The notes under the pieces were generated by a model. The model was given only the letters and a program-made list of their open reading frames with translations. It was not told the origin of the DNA and did not search any database. A stretch of DNA of 64,000 nt from positions 9,788,827-9,852,826 of the forward strand of contig NC_084805.1 of assembly GCF_963583255.1 (NCBI RefSeq), written 5' to 3'. Positions 24,421-37,687 of this stretch are shown here, in pieces. This DNA comes from Pyrus communis (lineage: Eukaryota; Streptophyta; Magnoliopsida; Rosales; Rosaceae). Position numbers and translations under genes: made by a program. The stretch's first letter is position 1; each line of letters opens with the position of its first letter.

Positions 24421-24748
24421 CACGTCAATCACCGTGTCATAGATTTTAACGAATGAGGATTCTCTTCGGATCCTCTTATCCTCAAGTCGTGCAGTCATAA
24501 ATTATTTTAAATACTTTTATTTTAAATTAAATATGAATAGTAATTGACGAGAACTGGTCGCACAATATATGATGAAAGGACACGATTTGAGGATCCCCAA
24601 TATCCTCTTGGATTTTAATGTGATTGGTGATGTGAGCTGTTTTGGGGGAGATTTTCAATGTGTTCGGAAGACTATGTGATACATCATGTGTCATTGTATA
24701 AGTGGTAAGATATTTGTATTATAAATTAATAATTTTGTTTTCCGTTTG

Positions 24749-24749
<1 letters not shown>

Positions 24750-24781
<32 letters not shown>
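24750..24781. repeat. (AT)n microsatellite
   Basis: About 15 perfect AT units, located about 470 bp upstream of the SUD1 start codon. Likely polymorphic in length. Confidence 0.95.
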
Positions 24782-24783
<2 letters not shown>

Positions 24784-25249
24784 AGAACAAAACGATACTT
24801 TCTATACTAAGGAGTGGAGGAGTGGGGTAAGTTTCATAATGAGTTTGCAATAATGTGGCTTAAATTCGCTTTTGGTGAAAATCTAAAACCTCTCACTCAC
24901 CAATGAAGATAAGTACCACTAAAACGTAGTACTAAGTGGCTAAAATTAACAACTTAAAAAATTAAAAGTTTATCCTATTTATATAATTACAGATGATGTT
25001 GTGTTCGGGGCACAATGCAATGTTTCTCAAAGGCCCGCTGAGCGGCACAGTATCCCTTGGTCACACGGAGCAGGGGCAATACAGAACATAAAATACACCC
25101 CCGGCTAAGCACACCCATCGCCACCTATCCCACCACGACCCAAAAACCCACCCATCTTTCGTCATCTTTTGAAACCGGCCTCACCGGGGAACTATCGGCA
25201 ATACCCAACGCGGACTCCGACCCACCCCTGACCTGACCCAACCCAACCT

Positions 25250-28200
25250 ATGGAGATCACCCCGTCCCCGCCGCCGTCCGCTGACCGGGACGTCCCAACC
25301 GACACCGTCAAGACGTCGTCGTCTCAGGAGAACGAAGCGAGCGCGGCGGCGGTGACGGTCAAGTGCGACGATGAGGAAGAGGAGGAGGACGTGTGCCGGA
25401 TCTGTAGAAACACGGGCGACGCCGATAACCCGCTGCAGTACCCGTGCGCTTGTAGCGGAAGCATCAAGTTTGTGCACCAGGATTGCCTCATGCAGTGGCT
25501 TAATCACAGCAATGCTCGCCAATGCGAGGTTCAACTCTCTCTCTCTCTCTCTCTCGCTGTCTCTATGTAATTGGATTTGTTGAATTTTGTGCATTTCGGT
25601 CTCGATTGGTGATTGAATTGGTGTTTGCAATCCCTCAAATTTTCAGATAAGAGTTTGGAATTGATTTGATTAGGGTTCTAGGGTTTATTTTACCCGTTTT
25701 GTTTGTGATATTGGTAAGAGAGGCTCAAAACGAAGTCGAGCTTTTCATTCAACTCTGAAATCATTTTCCTGTTAGTTCGTAAATGTGTTAGGGAGACCTT
25801 AACTCTGCCATATGATATGAGAACCACAAAATTATTGTATACTAGTGTGCATGGGAGTGCTCGCGTTTACTGGGTAGAAAACGAAAACAAGAGAGCAAAG
25901 ATATATTCGAATTTTATTTAGGATTGTGTATGGTCATCTTGGTGGGAAGCAATGGTTTAGAGAAGAAAAACATATCATTGTGTTAATAAAATCTAGAAGT
26001 TAAACCCCAGCATCACCACACCTAAGTTTGAAAGGCAGAAATTGTTACGTGTTAATATCCTAACAGAGGAATGTGAACTTTATTGAGCTTATACCATTTA
26101 TCTTGGACCTTAAATACTTTTTTATGCACCTAATCAAGATATATGCTTGGTTGGATTTCATTGGGATATCCAGCATTGTTGGTTCTTAATTTTTTTATGT
26201 TTTTTACATTGTCATTCAATTTGTGTTTAAGCGTAGTGGTGACTTTATGTTCTCGGGGACACTAATTACTTTACTTGCATTGCAGGTTTGCAAGCATGCG
26301 TTTTCCTTCTCTCCTGTATATGCTGAGAATGCCCCTGCAAGGCTTCCTTTTCAAGAGTTTGTAGTTGGGATGGCAATGAAAACTTGCCATGTTCTGCAAT
26401 TCCTTCTGCGCCTTAGTTTTGTGCTTTCTGTTTGGCTTCTCATTATACCTTTTATCACATTTTGGATATGGCGGTTGGCTTTTGTGAGGAGTTTTGGTGA
26501 AGCCCAGAGATTATTCCTTAGTCATTTATCCACTACAGTCATCCTTACTGATTGTCTGCATGGGTTCCTACTTTCTGCTAGCATTGTGTTTATTTTTCTT
26601 GGGGCCACTTCTCTGAGGGATTACTTCAGGCATTTACGTGAGCTTGGAGGACAGGATGCTGACAGAGAAGATGAAGGGGAAAGAAATGGTGCCCATGCTG
26701 CAAGGAGAGCTCCTGGACAAGCTAACAGGAACTTTGTTGGTGATGTGAATGGGGAAGATGCTGGAGCACAGGGGATCGCCGGAGCAGGTCAAATGATTAG
26801 GAGGAATGCAGAAAATGTTGCTGCTCGGTGGGAGATGCAGGCAGCTCGTCTTGAAGCTCATGTGGAGCAGATGTTTGATGGTCTGGATGATGCTGATGGG
26901 GCCGAGGATGTACCGTTTGATGAGCTTGTCGGCATGCAGGGACCTGTATTTCATTTAGTTGAAAATGCATTCACTGTAAGTTTTTATTTTGGTCTTTTTC
27001 TCCTTTAAATTATGTTTTCTGATAGATAATGCTCTAATATTTCTATTTTTAGGTTCTCTCTCTCTCTTTTTATTTTTTTCTTGTTTTGTTTCTGATTTTT
27101 CTGGCAACTATAGCTTGTTTATGCATCTGTATTGTGCGTGTTATTTGGTTGAGGTCAACTTTCAGTGGTAGTTTCTCATTAGGACTTTATGTTGTATAAG
27201 GATATTTTATGTAATTTGTATTAATACATTGAATGATTTTAATTCTTTCTTCAGGTTCTGGCCAGCAATATGATATTCCTTGGTGTAGTAATCTTTGTGC
27301 CTTTCTCAATAGGTCGGATTATACTCTATCATTTGTTTTGGATTTTCTCCGCAGCTACTGGTCCAGTATTGTCAACAGTCATGCCACTTACAGAATCAGC
27401 CCTTTCCTTAGCAAATGTAACATTGAAGAATGCAGTAACAGCGGTAACGAATGTATCATCTGAAAGCCAACAAAGTGGTATGGTTGGACAGGTTGAAGAG
27501 ATCCTGAAAGCGAACATGAGTGGACTAAATGAGGTTTCAAACAATGTAAGCTTACCACTATCAGCAGACTTCTTGAAAGGGGCAACACTTGGGACATCAA
27601 GGCTGTCTGATGTTACAACTCTTGCCGTTGGATACATGTTTGTGTTTTCCCTAGTGTTCTTCTACCTGGGCATTGTTGCTTTGATTCGGTACACTAGGGG
27701 TGAATCATTGACTATGGGAAGGTTCTATGGTATTGCTTCTATGGCAGAGACAATTTCATCTCTCTTCAGGCAGTTCCTGGCAGCAATGAGGCATTTGATG
27801 ACTATGATTAAGGTTGCTTTTCTTCTAGTCATTGAACTGGGGGTATTTCCCTTGATGTGTGGATGGTGGCTAGATGTTTGTACTATAAGGATGTTCGGGA
27901 AGTCCATGTCTCACAGGGTTCAATTCTTCTCAGCTTCTCCCTTAGCCAGTTCATTGGTCCATTGGGTGGTTGGAATTATATACATGCTACAAATCAGCAT
28001 ATTTGTCAGTCTTCTTCGAGGGGTACTGTTCTTTGCCATCTTATGTTTTGGCTAATTTGCTTTTCAAACACCAAATTTCCATGTATCTTTTGTCCTATGT
28101 TCTGCCTGCAGGTTCTGCGTAATGGAGTTCTTTATTTCCTTAGAGATCCAGCTGATCCTAACTACAATCCATTCCGTGATCTTATTGATGATCCGGTGCA

Positions 28201-28840
28201 CAAACATGCTCGCAGGGTCCTCTTATCTGTTGTGGTGTATGGGAGTTTAATTGTGATGCTGGTGTTTTTACCGGTTAAACTAGCTATGCGGATGGCACCT
28301 TCCATTTTCCCTCTTGACATCTCGTAAATTGACCCTCTGTGTTCCATTTTCACTTATTATGTTCCTGGTATCTTTTAATGTTCGCTAAGATGCATATTAT
28401 TTTTCCCTATTGGCAGGGTGTCCGACCCGTTTACTGAAATTCCTGCGGACATGCTTCTTTTTCAAATATGCATTCCATTCGCCACTGAGCATTTCAAATT
28501 ACGGACAACGATTAAATCCCTCCTCTGTTATTGGTTTACGGCAGTTGGCTGGGCTCTTGGTTTAACTGATTTCTTACTGCCCAGATCTGAGGACAATGGT
28601 GCACAGGAAAATGGAAATGCAGAGCCAGGAAGACAGGATAGAGTACAGGTTCAACTGGGGGTACAGGATCAGGCTTTGGTGGCACTTCCAGGTGCTGATG
28701 ATCCAAATGGAGTTATTCTTGCATCAGGAGACTCAAATGTTGCAGAAGAGTATGATACAGATGAACAATCTGATCCTGAGTAAGTTTAGAGAATCCGTAC
28801 AAATTGATACACGAGTGGATCGTGTCTTTTGCTATCACAG

Positions 28841-28871
<31 letters not shown>

Positions 28872-30332
28872 CAAATTTTCTTGGGCTGCATTCCTACTTT
28901 CAGATAGAACATTCATAATGCAGATGTTTTTACTTCACAATTTGAAGTCACGACATTCCTCTTTTTCTATTCCCCGTTGCATTTTTGAACAGTATGTTGT
29001 GTTAGTTTATCATCTTAACTGGTTTTACATTTTTTGGTTACTAGTATCTCTTTCTTTCTTTTTTTTCAGAAGGTACAGCTTTGTGCTTCGCATTGTACTT
29101 TTGTTGGCGGTGGCTTGGATGACGTTACTTGTCTTCAACTCTGCCTTGATAGTCGTACCAACCTCACTTGGAAGGGCAATTTTCAATGTCATTCCTTTTC
29201 TCCCTATAACACATGGAATCAAGTGCAATGGTAATTTCCCTTCTAATTGTTATGTTTCTTACTTCTAAAATCAGAATGCTGAACCTTTTCCCATTTCTTG
29301 TCTTAGATTTGTATGCTTTCATCATTGGAAGCTACATAATATGGACTGCTGTAGCTGGAATTAGATATTCCATCGAGCATATTAGAACCAAAAGGGTTGC
29401 AGTTCTGTTGGGCCAGATCTGGAAGTGGTGTGCCATTGTTGTCAAGAGTTCTGCGCTTTTGTCAATATGGGTACAAATCATTTGGTTTTTATAAGTGGTG
29501 TTCTATATGAGGTTTGTATATGTTTTATGCTCTAATACCACTGTCTCGTGTTATGTTCCAGATTTTTGTCATTCCAGTATTGATTGGGCTGCTCTTTGAG
29601 CTTTTGGTGATCGTTCCAATGCGTGTGCCTGTTGATGAGAGCCCGGTATTCCTGCTTTACCAGGACTGGGCTTTAGGCCTTATTTTTCTCAAGATATGGA
29701 CCAGACTGGTGAGTGGTCTTATAAATAATCATTAGCATATGTGTTTGGACTTCATTATGTTGGGGATTTTCTGTTCACAAAATACCGAGGTTTTTATTGC
29801 TGCTGCTTGTTACGTACTTCTGCAGGTTATGTTGGATCACATGATGCCACTGATGGATGAAACCTGGCGAGCAAAGTTTGCAAGGGTGAGGGAAGACGGG
29901 TTCTCCAGGCTGCAAGGTCTTTGGGTGCTTCGTGAAATCGTATTCCCAATCATTATAAAGTTGTTGACTGCCCTGTGCGTGCCTTATGTACTTGCCAGAG
30001 GGCTATTTCCTGTTCTCGGTTACCCATTAGTGGTGAACTCAGCAGTTTATCGGTTTGCCTGGCTGGGATGCCTTTGCTTTAGCCTGTTGTGCTTTTGCGC
30101 CAGGAGATTCCATGTCTGGTTCACAAACCTTCACAACTCAATACGTGACGACCGGTACCTAATTGGTCGAAGGCTTCATAACTTTGGGGAAGCCGTCGAA
30201 GAGAAGCAAAACGAAGCAGGGACATCCTCGGAAGTGCAGGACTCTAACTACGAGACCAACAGGTTAATCCGATACGATCGAGAAGTTGATATAGGACTCC
30301 GACTAAGGCGTGTTAACCAAGTCGATGACTAA
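25250..30332 (+). CDS. SUD1: SUD1/CER9-type RING-CH E3 ubiquitin ligase (Doa10/MARCH6 family)
   Basis: Proposed exons: 25250-25528, 26286-26975, 27255-28022, 28112-28323, 28417-28779, 29070-29230, 29307-29470, 29562-29708, 29826-30332. Phases join into 1096 codons, close to Arabidopsis SUD1. The protein is an ER-membrane ubiquitin ligase of the ERAD-C pathway. In Arabidopsis it lowers HMG-CoA reductase activity and affects cutin and wax (cer9). The N-terminus has an acidic run, then a C4HC3 RING-CH finger with ligands C49, C52, C66, C68, H76, C79, C92, C95. Exon 2 encodes the first membrane spans and an acidic cytosolic loop; exons 3-9 hold many hydrophobic segments, including the conserved TEB4-Doa10 region. 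All introns are GT-AG; the exon 3 donor (GGG/GTACTG) is weak. A long T run (about 28842-28871) lies in intron 5. Convergent with the PABP gene. No disabling change seen. Confidence 0.95.
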
Positions 30333-31133
30333 TTTTTTGGTAGTGGTTTTTGTACATCACCTCCGTGGGATGTGGATGGTAAGAAAGGGTATCCAAGTAT
30401 GCTGTTATTAGAGTTGTCTTTGAGTTTGTGCATATAATAGCTCGTCTAAAATGGTAATTAGCGTACATGAATGCAAAATTGTCGATAAATATGCATTGCC
30501 GCTTGTTCCTTGCTCGGAAACTATAACACAATATAGCGAAAACTGATCCGACAAAACGAAGATGGCTGAATTCATGATTCACGTGAATGTCATACAAGTG
30601 TATTATGCTAACCATACAGAGACTTGTGTTAGTTTGTTCTCACGTATGTTTGTGTCACTGGCATGAAAGTGCATCCGCGGTAGACAAGTAGCTCTCCCTT
30701 ACATGTGGTTAGTCTATATTTACAGCAAAAATCAAGAAACCTCGGCTCGCAATTTAGATTTATTTAAAATAAAAATTATCGCGCCGATTCATCAACGCCA
30801 AACACAAGCGCGTGTTTTCTGAACAATTTTACGTTTCAAACCCCCAGCAAATTCTTCAATGTAAATGTACTCTTCACAGTTGAAAATGTGACAGCCGAAG
30901 CATGTTTTGCAAATGAAAAAAAATAAACACTCAGACCGTCTTAGTGCTGCGGAAAGCAACATGTGCACAGAAATATTTATGCATAAACATCACAAATTCA
31001 CAATCTCAATAAACTCCGAAAGCTCACGGAAAACAGACCAAAACCAGTTTCTACCTACGCAAGAAACTTCTCAAACCAATCCAGACCACACCCTACAAGT
31101 GTCTCAATCCATCAAATCCAAAGATGAAAACTC
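30333..31133. other. Intergenic region between convergent SUD1 and PABP
   Basis: About 800 bp holding both 3' UTRs. AT-rich candidates for polyadenylation signals occur on both strands (for example GATAAATATG near 30484), but no site can be assigned. No gene is seen here. Confidence 0.5.
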
Positions 31134-34100
31134 TCATGAAACAAGGTTCCCATTGAGTGACAATGAGCCAAGTTGATCAGCTGCATTGCCAACTTGCTGT
31201 TGCTGAGCAACGTTCCTCAGAACATCCATAGCCTCAGCTACCTTTGCCTTCAAAGCTTCAGGCGACTCGAGCAAATGAAGAACCTCAGTCTGATCCATCT
31301 CCAGAAGCATGCCTGTAACCTTCGCTGCATTGTCAGGTTCCAGCTGTTCCACGAGCGGGTAAAGATTCTCACCCAGCATCTGCAAATTTTCACCCAAGGA
31401 GAACGTACGAAAAACATTAAGAACAAAATTTACAGAAATTAATTTCCATCTTAGAACGATGAAAGGACAATGAAACAAAAAAGCATACCGTTCTTTGCTG
31501 CTCTGGTGTAGCATTTGCAAGAGCAGTAGCCAAAGCCCCTATTGGAATTGTTGGCTGGGACAGTGCTGCATCACGGATAGGCATGCCGCCACCGCCGCCT
31601 ATGTCATATGGTACAGAAAACATGCCTCCAGCAACACCAGGCATAGGACCATCAGGTATTCCGCGACCAGATGGGTAGCGGTAGACACGTCCCCTTGGTA
31701 GCATCTGTCAGTAAAAGGCCATCAGAATGTATGTCAACAAATAAAAATACTAAAGACTACTTCAGGACAACATGCATCCAACCTGCTGTTGCATTATCGG
31801 AACTGGTTGTTGGTTTTGCTGGACAGAGCCCACACGTCTGCCACCAGGACGCTGCCCTTGCTGCCCCTGCTGAACCATTGGCACAAAGAAATTTGGCATT
31901 GGTGCCCCACCAGGCCTCATACCAGGAACAAGCTGCTGCTGATACCCGAATCCAGGCTACAAAGGAAAAATAAAATATAAAGTCAGGTAATAGGGCAACA
32001 TTACTGAACTCTTGATATAACAATTAAGTAAAAATAAAATATAACAATTTTAAATACCAAAAGAATGAAATTCCTGGTTACCTGTGAGGGAATGATAGCA
32101 GGTGGGCCTTGACCGTAGAATATTTGTTGTCCAAGACCTGGACCACCAGGATGGTACATTGGCATACGAGAAGGTGCCATTGCAACAGGCCGCATTTGAG
32201 AAAACTGAGCCTGGGCAAGCAGTTAATGTCCATAACATAACAACAATACAAAAAGAGTGGCACCAAGTTCAACAGGATACGTATCTTTGAGATCCTTTTA
32301 GTCTACAACTCACTTTAAAGATCTTGCAGGAAAATAACTTGATGCACACAGAAAAACTATTTATCAATTGACGTTAGGCTACACTCAAAGTTAGTTTGTT
32401 GTAGGACAAATAAAAGACATACCAGTAGCCTTGCTCTTCTATCTTCTTTTCGTTGTGCAAGTGCAACATAGAGAGGTTTACTTACAATCATCTTTCCATT
32501 CATCTCCAATAGCTATACACAATAACAAAAAATAAATTATTTTCACTAGACACTATTATTTGAGGAATAAAACACGCATGCACACGCTCAGACATACATT
32601 ACCCACAAGAGCCCCCATATTCTACAATATTCATAAATCCTAAACCTAATTTTTTTGGGTTATAGATGAGGCAGCCATGAATCTCACTACCCATGGTTGA
32701 TCATGGTAGCAAGATTAAATTTTGTCCTACAAAACTGAAATGAGGGAAGTCGGAATGAGACCATAGAAGCACTATATTAATCCATATGGGAAATCAACTC
32801 ACAGCTCTATTTGCCTCTTCAGGAGTTGAGAATGCAACAAAACCTGATCCCCTACTTATTCCACTAGGATCTCGCATGACCTGATCACATGTCAACAAAA
32901 AATGAGAAAACTACGTTAGGCCATACCAATACAAAATGAATGAAGATTATGACACAAATACATTGCACTTTGCAATTTAAAACAGGGGCTACACAATACA
33001 CACCTTGCATGAGGTAATAGTCCCAAATGGAGAGAAAAGCTCGTGAAGTTTATCATCAGCAATGGTATCATCCAAATTTTTAACATACAAGTTCGCACCT
33101 TGATACTTGTCTGCTGCCTCTTTCATACTCTGTTCAAATCGTTGTTTCAACTCATTTTCCCTTTCAGATTTCTTCTGGGCCTTCCCAACATACCACTCCT
33201 TATCATCAAATTTCTTTCCATTCAAAGCCTCAACAGCTCTAGCAGCATCATCAGCCTTTTCAAAATTGACAAACCCAAAGCACTTTGATTTTCCATCTCC
33301 ATCCCTCATCACCACTTCACTAGTGGTTATCCCAAATTCAGAAAAAACTTTTTTCAAATCTTCCTCGGTAGTTGACTCTGACAGATTCTTTACATAAACA
33401 TTGTTGAATCTTGACTTGTCAGCAGTACTGTCTCTTTCCTGTTTCCGGAGGAAAGGACCAACATAAACTTGCTTATCATTTAAAAGCATACCATTCAACT
33501 TCTCTATAGCCTTTTGGGCAGCTTCTTCTTTGTCAAATTGTACAAAGCCATAGCCTTTTGACTGGCCAGCAGGATCAGTAGCCACCTTACAAGAAAGGAT
33601 GTCTCCAAATGCAGAAAATGTATCATGCAAGGCTTTGTGATCAATAGCTTTGTCCAAATTCTGGAAAAATTAATACAAGTAGAGGTGTCAGGAAGGATAT
33701 AAAACAAGTAAAAAATGAGGACAACCATGACATGAAAGTATAACGGTGCTGCATAAAAATTAAAAAAATGGAAATACCTTAATAAATATGTTTCCAGCCC
33801 CACTTTTGCGAATAGTAGGATCACGATGAGAGTACATAATCCTAATGGGCCTTCCATTCACAGGAGTAAAGTTCAACATATCCAAAGCCCTAGCAGCTGC
33901 CATCAATTCCAACTAAAGATGTAAGTAAGATTCAAAAGAAAAAAGAGTACTGACTAATCCAACACAGTGCAAAACAAAGGAAGGCGAAAAATACTAGGCA
34001 TCTCTAAGCTCTATTTCAAGAACAAAACACAAGATTGCATGTATGTATCCAAATACTTATGAGGCACATGTTACCGTAAAAGAGTTCTGTCAAACCCTTC

Positions 34101-36695
34101 AACGCAATCATTGTCATGATAAAAATCATAAGACAAAACAAAAATAACTCAAGATCCAAAGAAAAATGACACATTGTTGAACCAATTAGAGCAAGGCATC
34201 CCAACTGACCCATATTTTCAAGCTGTAACTCAACTTTTTCTTCTTGAATAAGATACAATACAAACATCTTTCCAGCAAGTACTTCTTAAATTTAATGGTT
34301 CATTGGCACAATTGTTTACAGGAAAGCAAAGTATCCTCCTTTTTTCGGTTTCTAATCTCAACGACGGCCTTCAGATGACAAGAAAGTTTCAACTTAAGAT
34401 TTTAACAGAGGCCTTAAAGTATCCATCTAAACTGATCTTTGTGTGGAACAGAACAAAAAACCATGAAATAAAGACAAAGAATTGAAAACTTCATTATTTC
34501 ATAAACGATAGGTAAGGGGACATATTATCATCTAATAACAAAAGGTAACAAAACAGCTTCCAAATTTGTTTCCACGTAACACCAATCAGATTATTCAAAT
34601 AGTATGAGATGGAAAATATAGACACACTTTTAACATATAAGCCTTTTTTCAGTCTGAGAATAAGCCTAAATATGAACAACCTTAATCCTGCCCTTTGCTA
34701 GAACGAATCCTAATACAACAGTAGCTTAATTCAATTAGGTGCACGTTTCTTTCTTGTTCAAACCAAAATTGGAGCCTTTACTGAAGAGACCAACTGAAAG
34801 TCGTAAAACATGACCAGAAAACTCGTACAAGAGTCCAACACCACAGCCACAATCTCAACATTACAAACCTCACCAATAGACAGCAATTCATAATCATATA
34901 ATGCATCGGCAGGAAGTAAATCAAGAAAAAGTCGCACATTGCCCAAATTTGAAACATCCGTTCATAGCCCATAACAATTAACCAAAAAATTGCACATGCT
35001 TGTATTCACTCTCCCCACCTAACAACAATTCCTTTTTGCAAACACTAAAGCCTCGTTTGGCACACCGGTTAGTACCACCGGATAGTACTAAAATACGAAG
35101 CGGGTGTTTGGTGAGCTTCGTATGAAATAAGCACCATACTATTTAATCTGGGCCCACTTATCTTATACCCTTCACACCCGGCTATTTATCCCGTCTAAAA
35201 CCACAGGACAATTTAGTCGGGCTCGCTAACTCCGTCCTCTCCGAACGCACTGTCGATCCTCCTAGGTTCTGCCCATCCTTCATTCATCTTCTTCTTCAAC
35301 TGAATCCTAGTTCATCTTCTCATTCATCTTCCTCTTCTTCCCAAGTTCCACCCCTCCCTCTATTTCATGGAATTTTTCTGCAATTTCTGATTTCTGGGTT
35401 TTTTCATCCGCCGTTATCTAACACAACAGAGCTTTAACGTCCGCAACTTTCTGCCATTTTCTAGAGCTTCAAAGCTTGTGAGTAATTTACTGGGTGAAAA
35501 TCACATTCAAGTTTTAAATTTTGGGTGCATTTAGTAGTTAGTTTTCTTGTTTTGCAGAAGGATTTTATTTTTATAGGATTTTTCAAGAACCAGAGCAAGC
35601 GAGTGAGCGAGCTCCAACGGCAAAACAGCTCTCTTCTCTCTCCCAGTGAAAAACACACAAAACTCACTTCTTTCTTCGTGAATCCGAGATTGTTCACCAG
35701 TTTCACCTCAAAAGCCGTCTTTGAATCCGACGGCCACCATGAGCCCAACCTCTATCCTCGAAACGAAGCCGTTTTTGGGCCTACGAACCCCTTTTTGTCC
35801 GAATCAAACACCCCTAGAACCCCAAAAATCTGGGGAGAGTGATGGAGGAGGAGGGAGTGAGGGGAGGAGACGATCGGAAATCTGGGGAGAAGATCGGCAA
35901 TTTGGGGAGGGGAGAGAGAAAAGTTCATCAAACAAAAAAAGATTTGTCAAATTTTTTTTTTCTTCCCTTTTCTTATCCAGTACCAAATACAATATAAATA
36001 ATACAATCATTAATCCGATACTACACCAAACGGTTGACTAATTTAGTCAGTACTATCCGGTGGCTATTTATCCTATCCGACAGAAATAGTCAGTACAATC
36101 CGAGCTGCCAAACGAGGCCTCTCATAACAAGCAACACTTGCGCTTAACGAATGACCGATCACTTAGTTCATGTTTTTTCTACGGTTTCTTTCTACAATTA
36201 TTTGCGCAAACACAGTTAAACAGAATTGGATTCACCGACCGCACCTAAAAATTGTAACTTTCGCACAACAAAATACAGTATTCTGGTGAGTTCAATTGGC
36301 ATCCACAGTGCCTACCTCGCATGCACAAATATTTCTTAATTAAGCATCCTAAATCAGCTAAAAATAAGATAACCCATGATCTAAATTACATAATTGAGCT
36401 TAAAAATCCATAAGAAAGTGAATTAAAACCACTAACCATCTTGCGGGTTGGCAAAATTGACATAGCCATAGCCAAGCGACCTCCGAGTGGACAAGTCCCT
36501 GCAAACCCTAACTGAAACTACCTGACCCAGCTGGTTGAACAGGTCGTAGAGCTGCGAATCGGTGACGTTCGGGTCAAGATCGCCAACGTAAAGCGACGTC
36601 GTCACGAACTGGTTAGCTCCTCCGGCACCGTTCGCCACAGCTGCCGCTGCTGCCGCGTTCGCATTCTGAGCCGAAACCTGCTGAACTTGCGCCAT
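31134..36695 (-). CDS. PABP: Polyadenylate-binding protein (four RRMs plus MLLE)
   Basis: Minus-strand exons in order: 36437-36695, 33778-33896, 33004-33660, 32803-32880, 32423-32512, 32082-32210, 31783-31956, 31489-31704, 31134-31379. They join into 655 codons with all GT-AG introns, the usual length for plant cytoplasmic PABPs of the PAB2/PAB4/PAB8 type. It binds mRNA poly(A) tails and links them to translation initiation and decay factors. RRM1 lies at about 33-110 (RNP1 GYGYVNF), RRM2 about 121-198 (KGYGFVQF), RRM3 about 212-288 (KCFGFVNF), RRM4 about 315-391 (RGSGFVAF). A Q/P/G-rich linker follows, then the MLLE domain (about 572-645, with [10 protein letters not shown] and GMLLEMDQ). 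The start is the ATG at 36695; a TTG two codons upstream is not used. An alanine-rich stretch precedes RRM1. Intron 1 is 2.5 kb and holds a DNA transposon. Confidence 0.95.
33897..35049 (-). other. PABP intron 1, part between exon 2 and the transposon
   Basis: AT-rich intron sequence, read 3' to 5' relative to the gene. No exon, RNA gene or repeat is supported; the several short open frames show no protein-like composition. Confidence 0.6.
35050..36118. mobile_element. Non-autonomous DNA transposon in PABP intron 1
   Basis: A 1069-bp segment bounded by exact 13-bp inverted ends GCCTCGTTTGGCA (35050-35062) and TGCCAAACGAGGC (36106-36118). Subterminal phrases also pair in inverted orientation (CACCGGATAGTACT near the left, AGTACTATCCGGTG near the right). 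No transposase is present. The inside contains GC-richer text with GGAGGA runs. No target duplication was identified, so hAT versus PIF/Harbinger origin is open. Confidence 0.7.
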
Positions 36696-37224
36696 CTTCA
36701 ACAGACAAAAAAAACCCTAAATTTTTTTTGTTCTTTTTTCAAATATTTGAATTTTTTTTACTTTCGTTTTTTCGATAATCCTCCCTCTCCTCTTTCTACT
36801 CAACGCTCGCCAACTGCTCGATAAAATTCCGCTGAGAAAAATAAAATAAAATAAAAGACTCGACTCTTTTTTGGTTTTTGGGTAGGGAGAAGAGGAAAGG
36901 GAGTGGAGGGATAAATAGTCGGAGATCCGACGGAGGGGGCTGAGCAGCCGGTGGGTGGCGATGCGTGAGATAGGAGTGTGGGGGAGGAGAGAGAGACGTA
37001 GAGCGAGAAAGAGGAGTGGGACACGCGGCTGTGAGAGTTGATATAGCGGGAGGGCTTGCGTGAGCCCTTGGCTGATCCGGAGGATCCCATCTGGAACGTT
37101 GGTTTGGGGGGTGGGCCCGCGATGACCGGTCGTTTGTGCGAGATCAACGGCTGGGACGCGTGGAAGGGGAGTTGTGAGGTACAGCTACTGGTAATGGCAG
37201 ATTTTTAGATAAGGTAGGTTTTGT
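36696..37224 (-). promoter_or_regulatory. PABP promoter and 5' UTR region
   Basis: On the minus strand, downstream of about 37040, the sequence is CT-rich (CTCTCTCTCCTCCC) up to the ATG, as expected for a long plant 5' UTR. Weak TATA candidates are GCTATATC (about 37037-37044) and CTATTTATCC (about 36909-36919). The start of transcription cannot be fixed. Confidence 0.35.
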
Positions 37225-37435
37225 CGGAAAATGATCATCTCTAGATTCTTTTCTCCTAATTCATTAAATCAGTAGATCTGTGTCATTAAAATTTGATCCA
37301 ACGGCTACAAATAGGAGCCCACTTTAAAAGTTATAATAACTTCAACCGTTGGATCAAATTTCAATGACATAGATCTACTAATTTGGTGAATTAGAAGGAA
37401 AGGGATCTGGATAGGATCCTTTCCGATTGTGTCTT
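37225..37435. mobile_element. Small fold-back MITE upstream of PABP
   Basis: Two inverted arms of about 85-90 bp begin CGGAAAATGATCATCTCTAG (left) and, on the opposite strand, CGGAAAGGATCCTATCCAG (right). They share TAGATCT(G/A)TGTCATT and TTTGATCCAACGG. The loop is about 30 bp. No coding capacity. It lies 530-740 bp upstream of the PABP start codon. Confidence 0.75.
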
Positions 37436-37560
37436 TGTGGGGTTGGTGTGGGGGCCGTCGAGCTGTCTTGGATTGTTACCACGTGGCATGTGAGCGCATC
37501 AAATACATGTTTACTGTGGAGTCAAAATGCAACACGTTGGTAAACATGAAGTTTTAACTT

Positions 37561-37687
37561 TCATTGCCACTTAGTACTCGATCTAGTGGCATTTTACTTC
37601 ACTTATAATTGAAAGGTCTTAGATTCGATTATTACCAAAGACGGATTTAAATCACATTATTATGGCTAACCCAATATGGGTCTTAGC
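37561..37687 (+). mobile_element. SINE-like repeat, left part (split by a solo LTR)
   Basis: Contains an A-box-like CTAGTGGCAT and a B-box-like GGTCTTAGATTCGATTA, and continues after the solo LTR at 41836 with CCACTCATTCACTTCC and a GATAATATCG(T)TT...A-run end near 41899. The solo-LTR target duplication TTAGC lies at the break. Confidence 0.5.
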
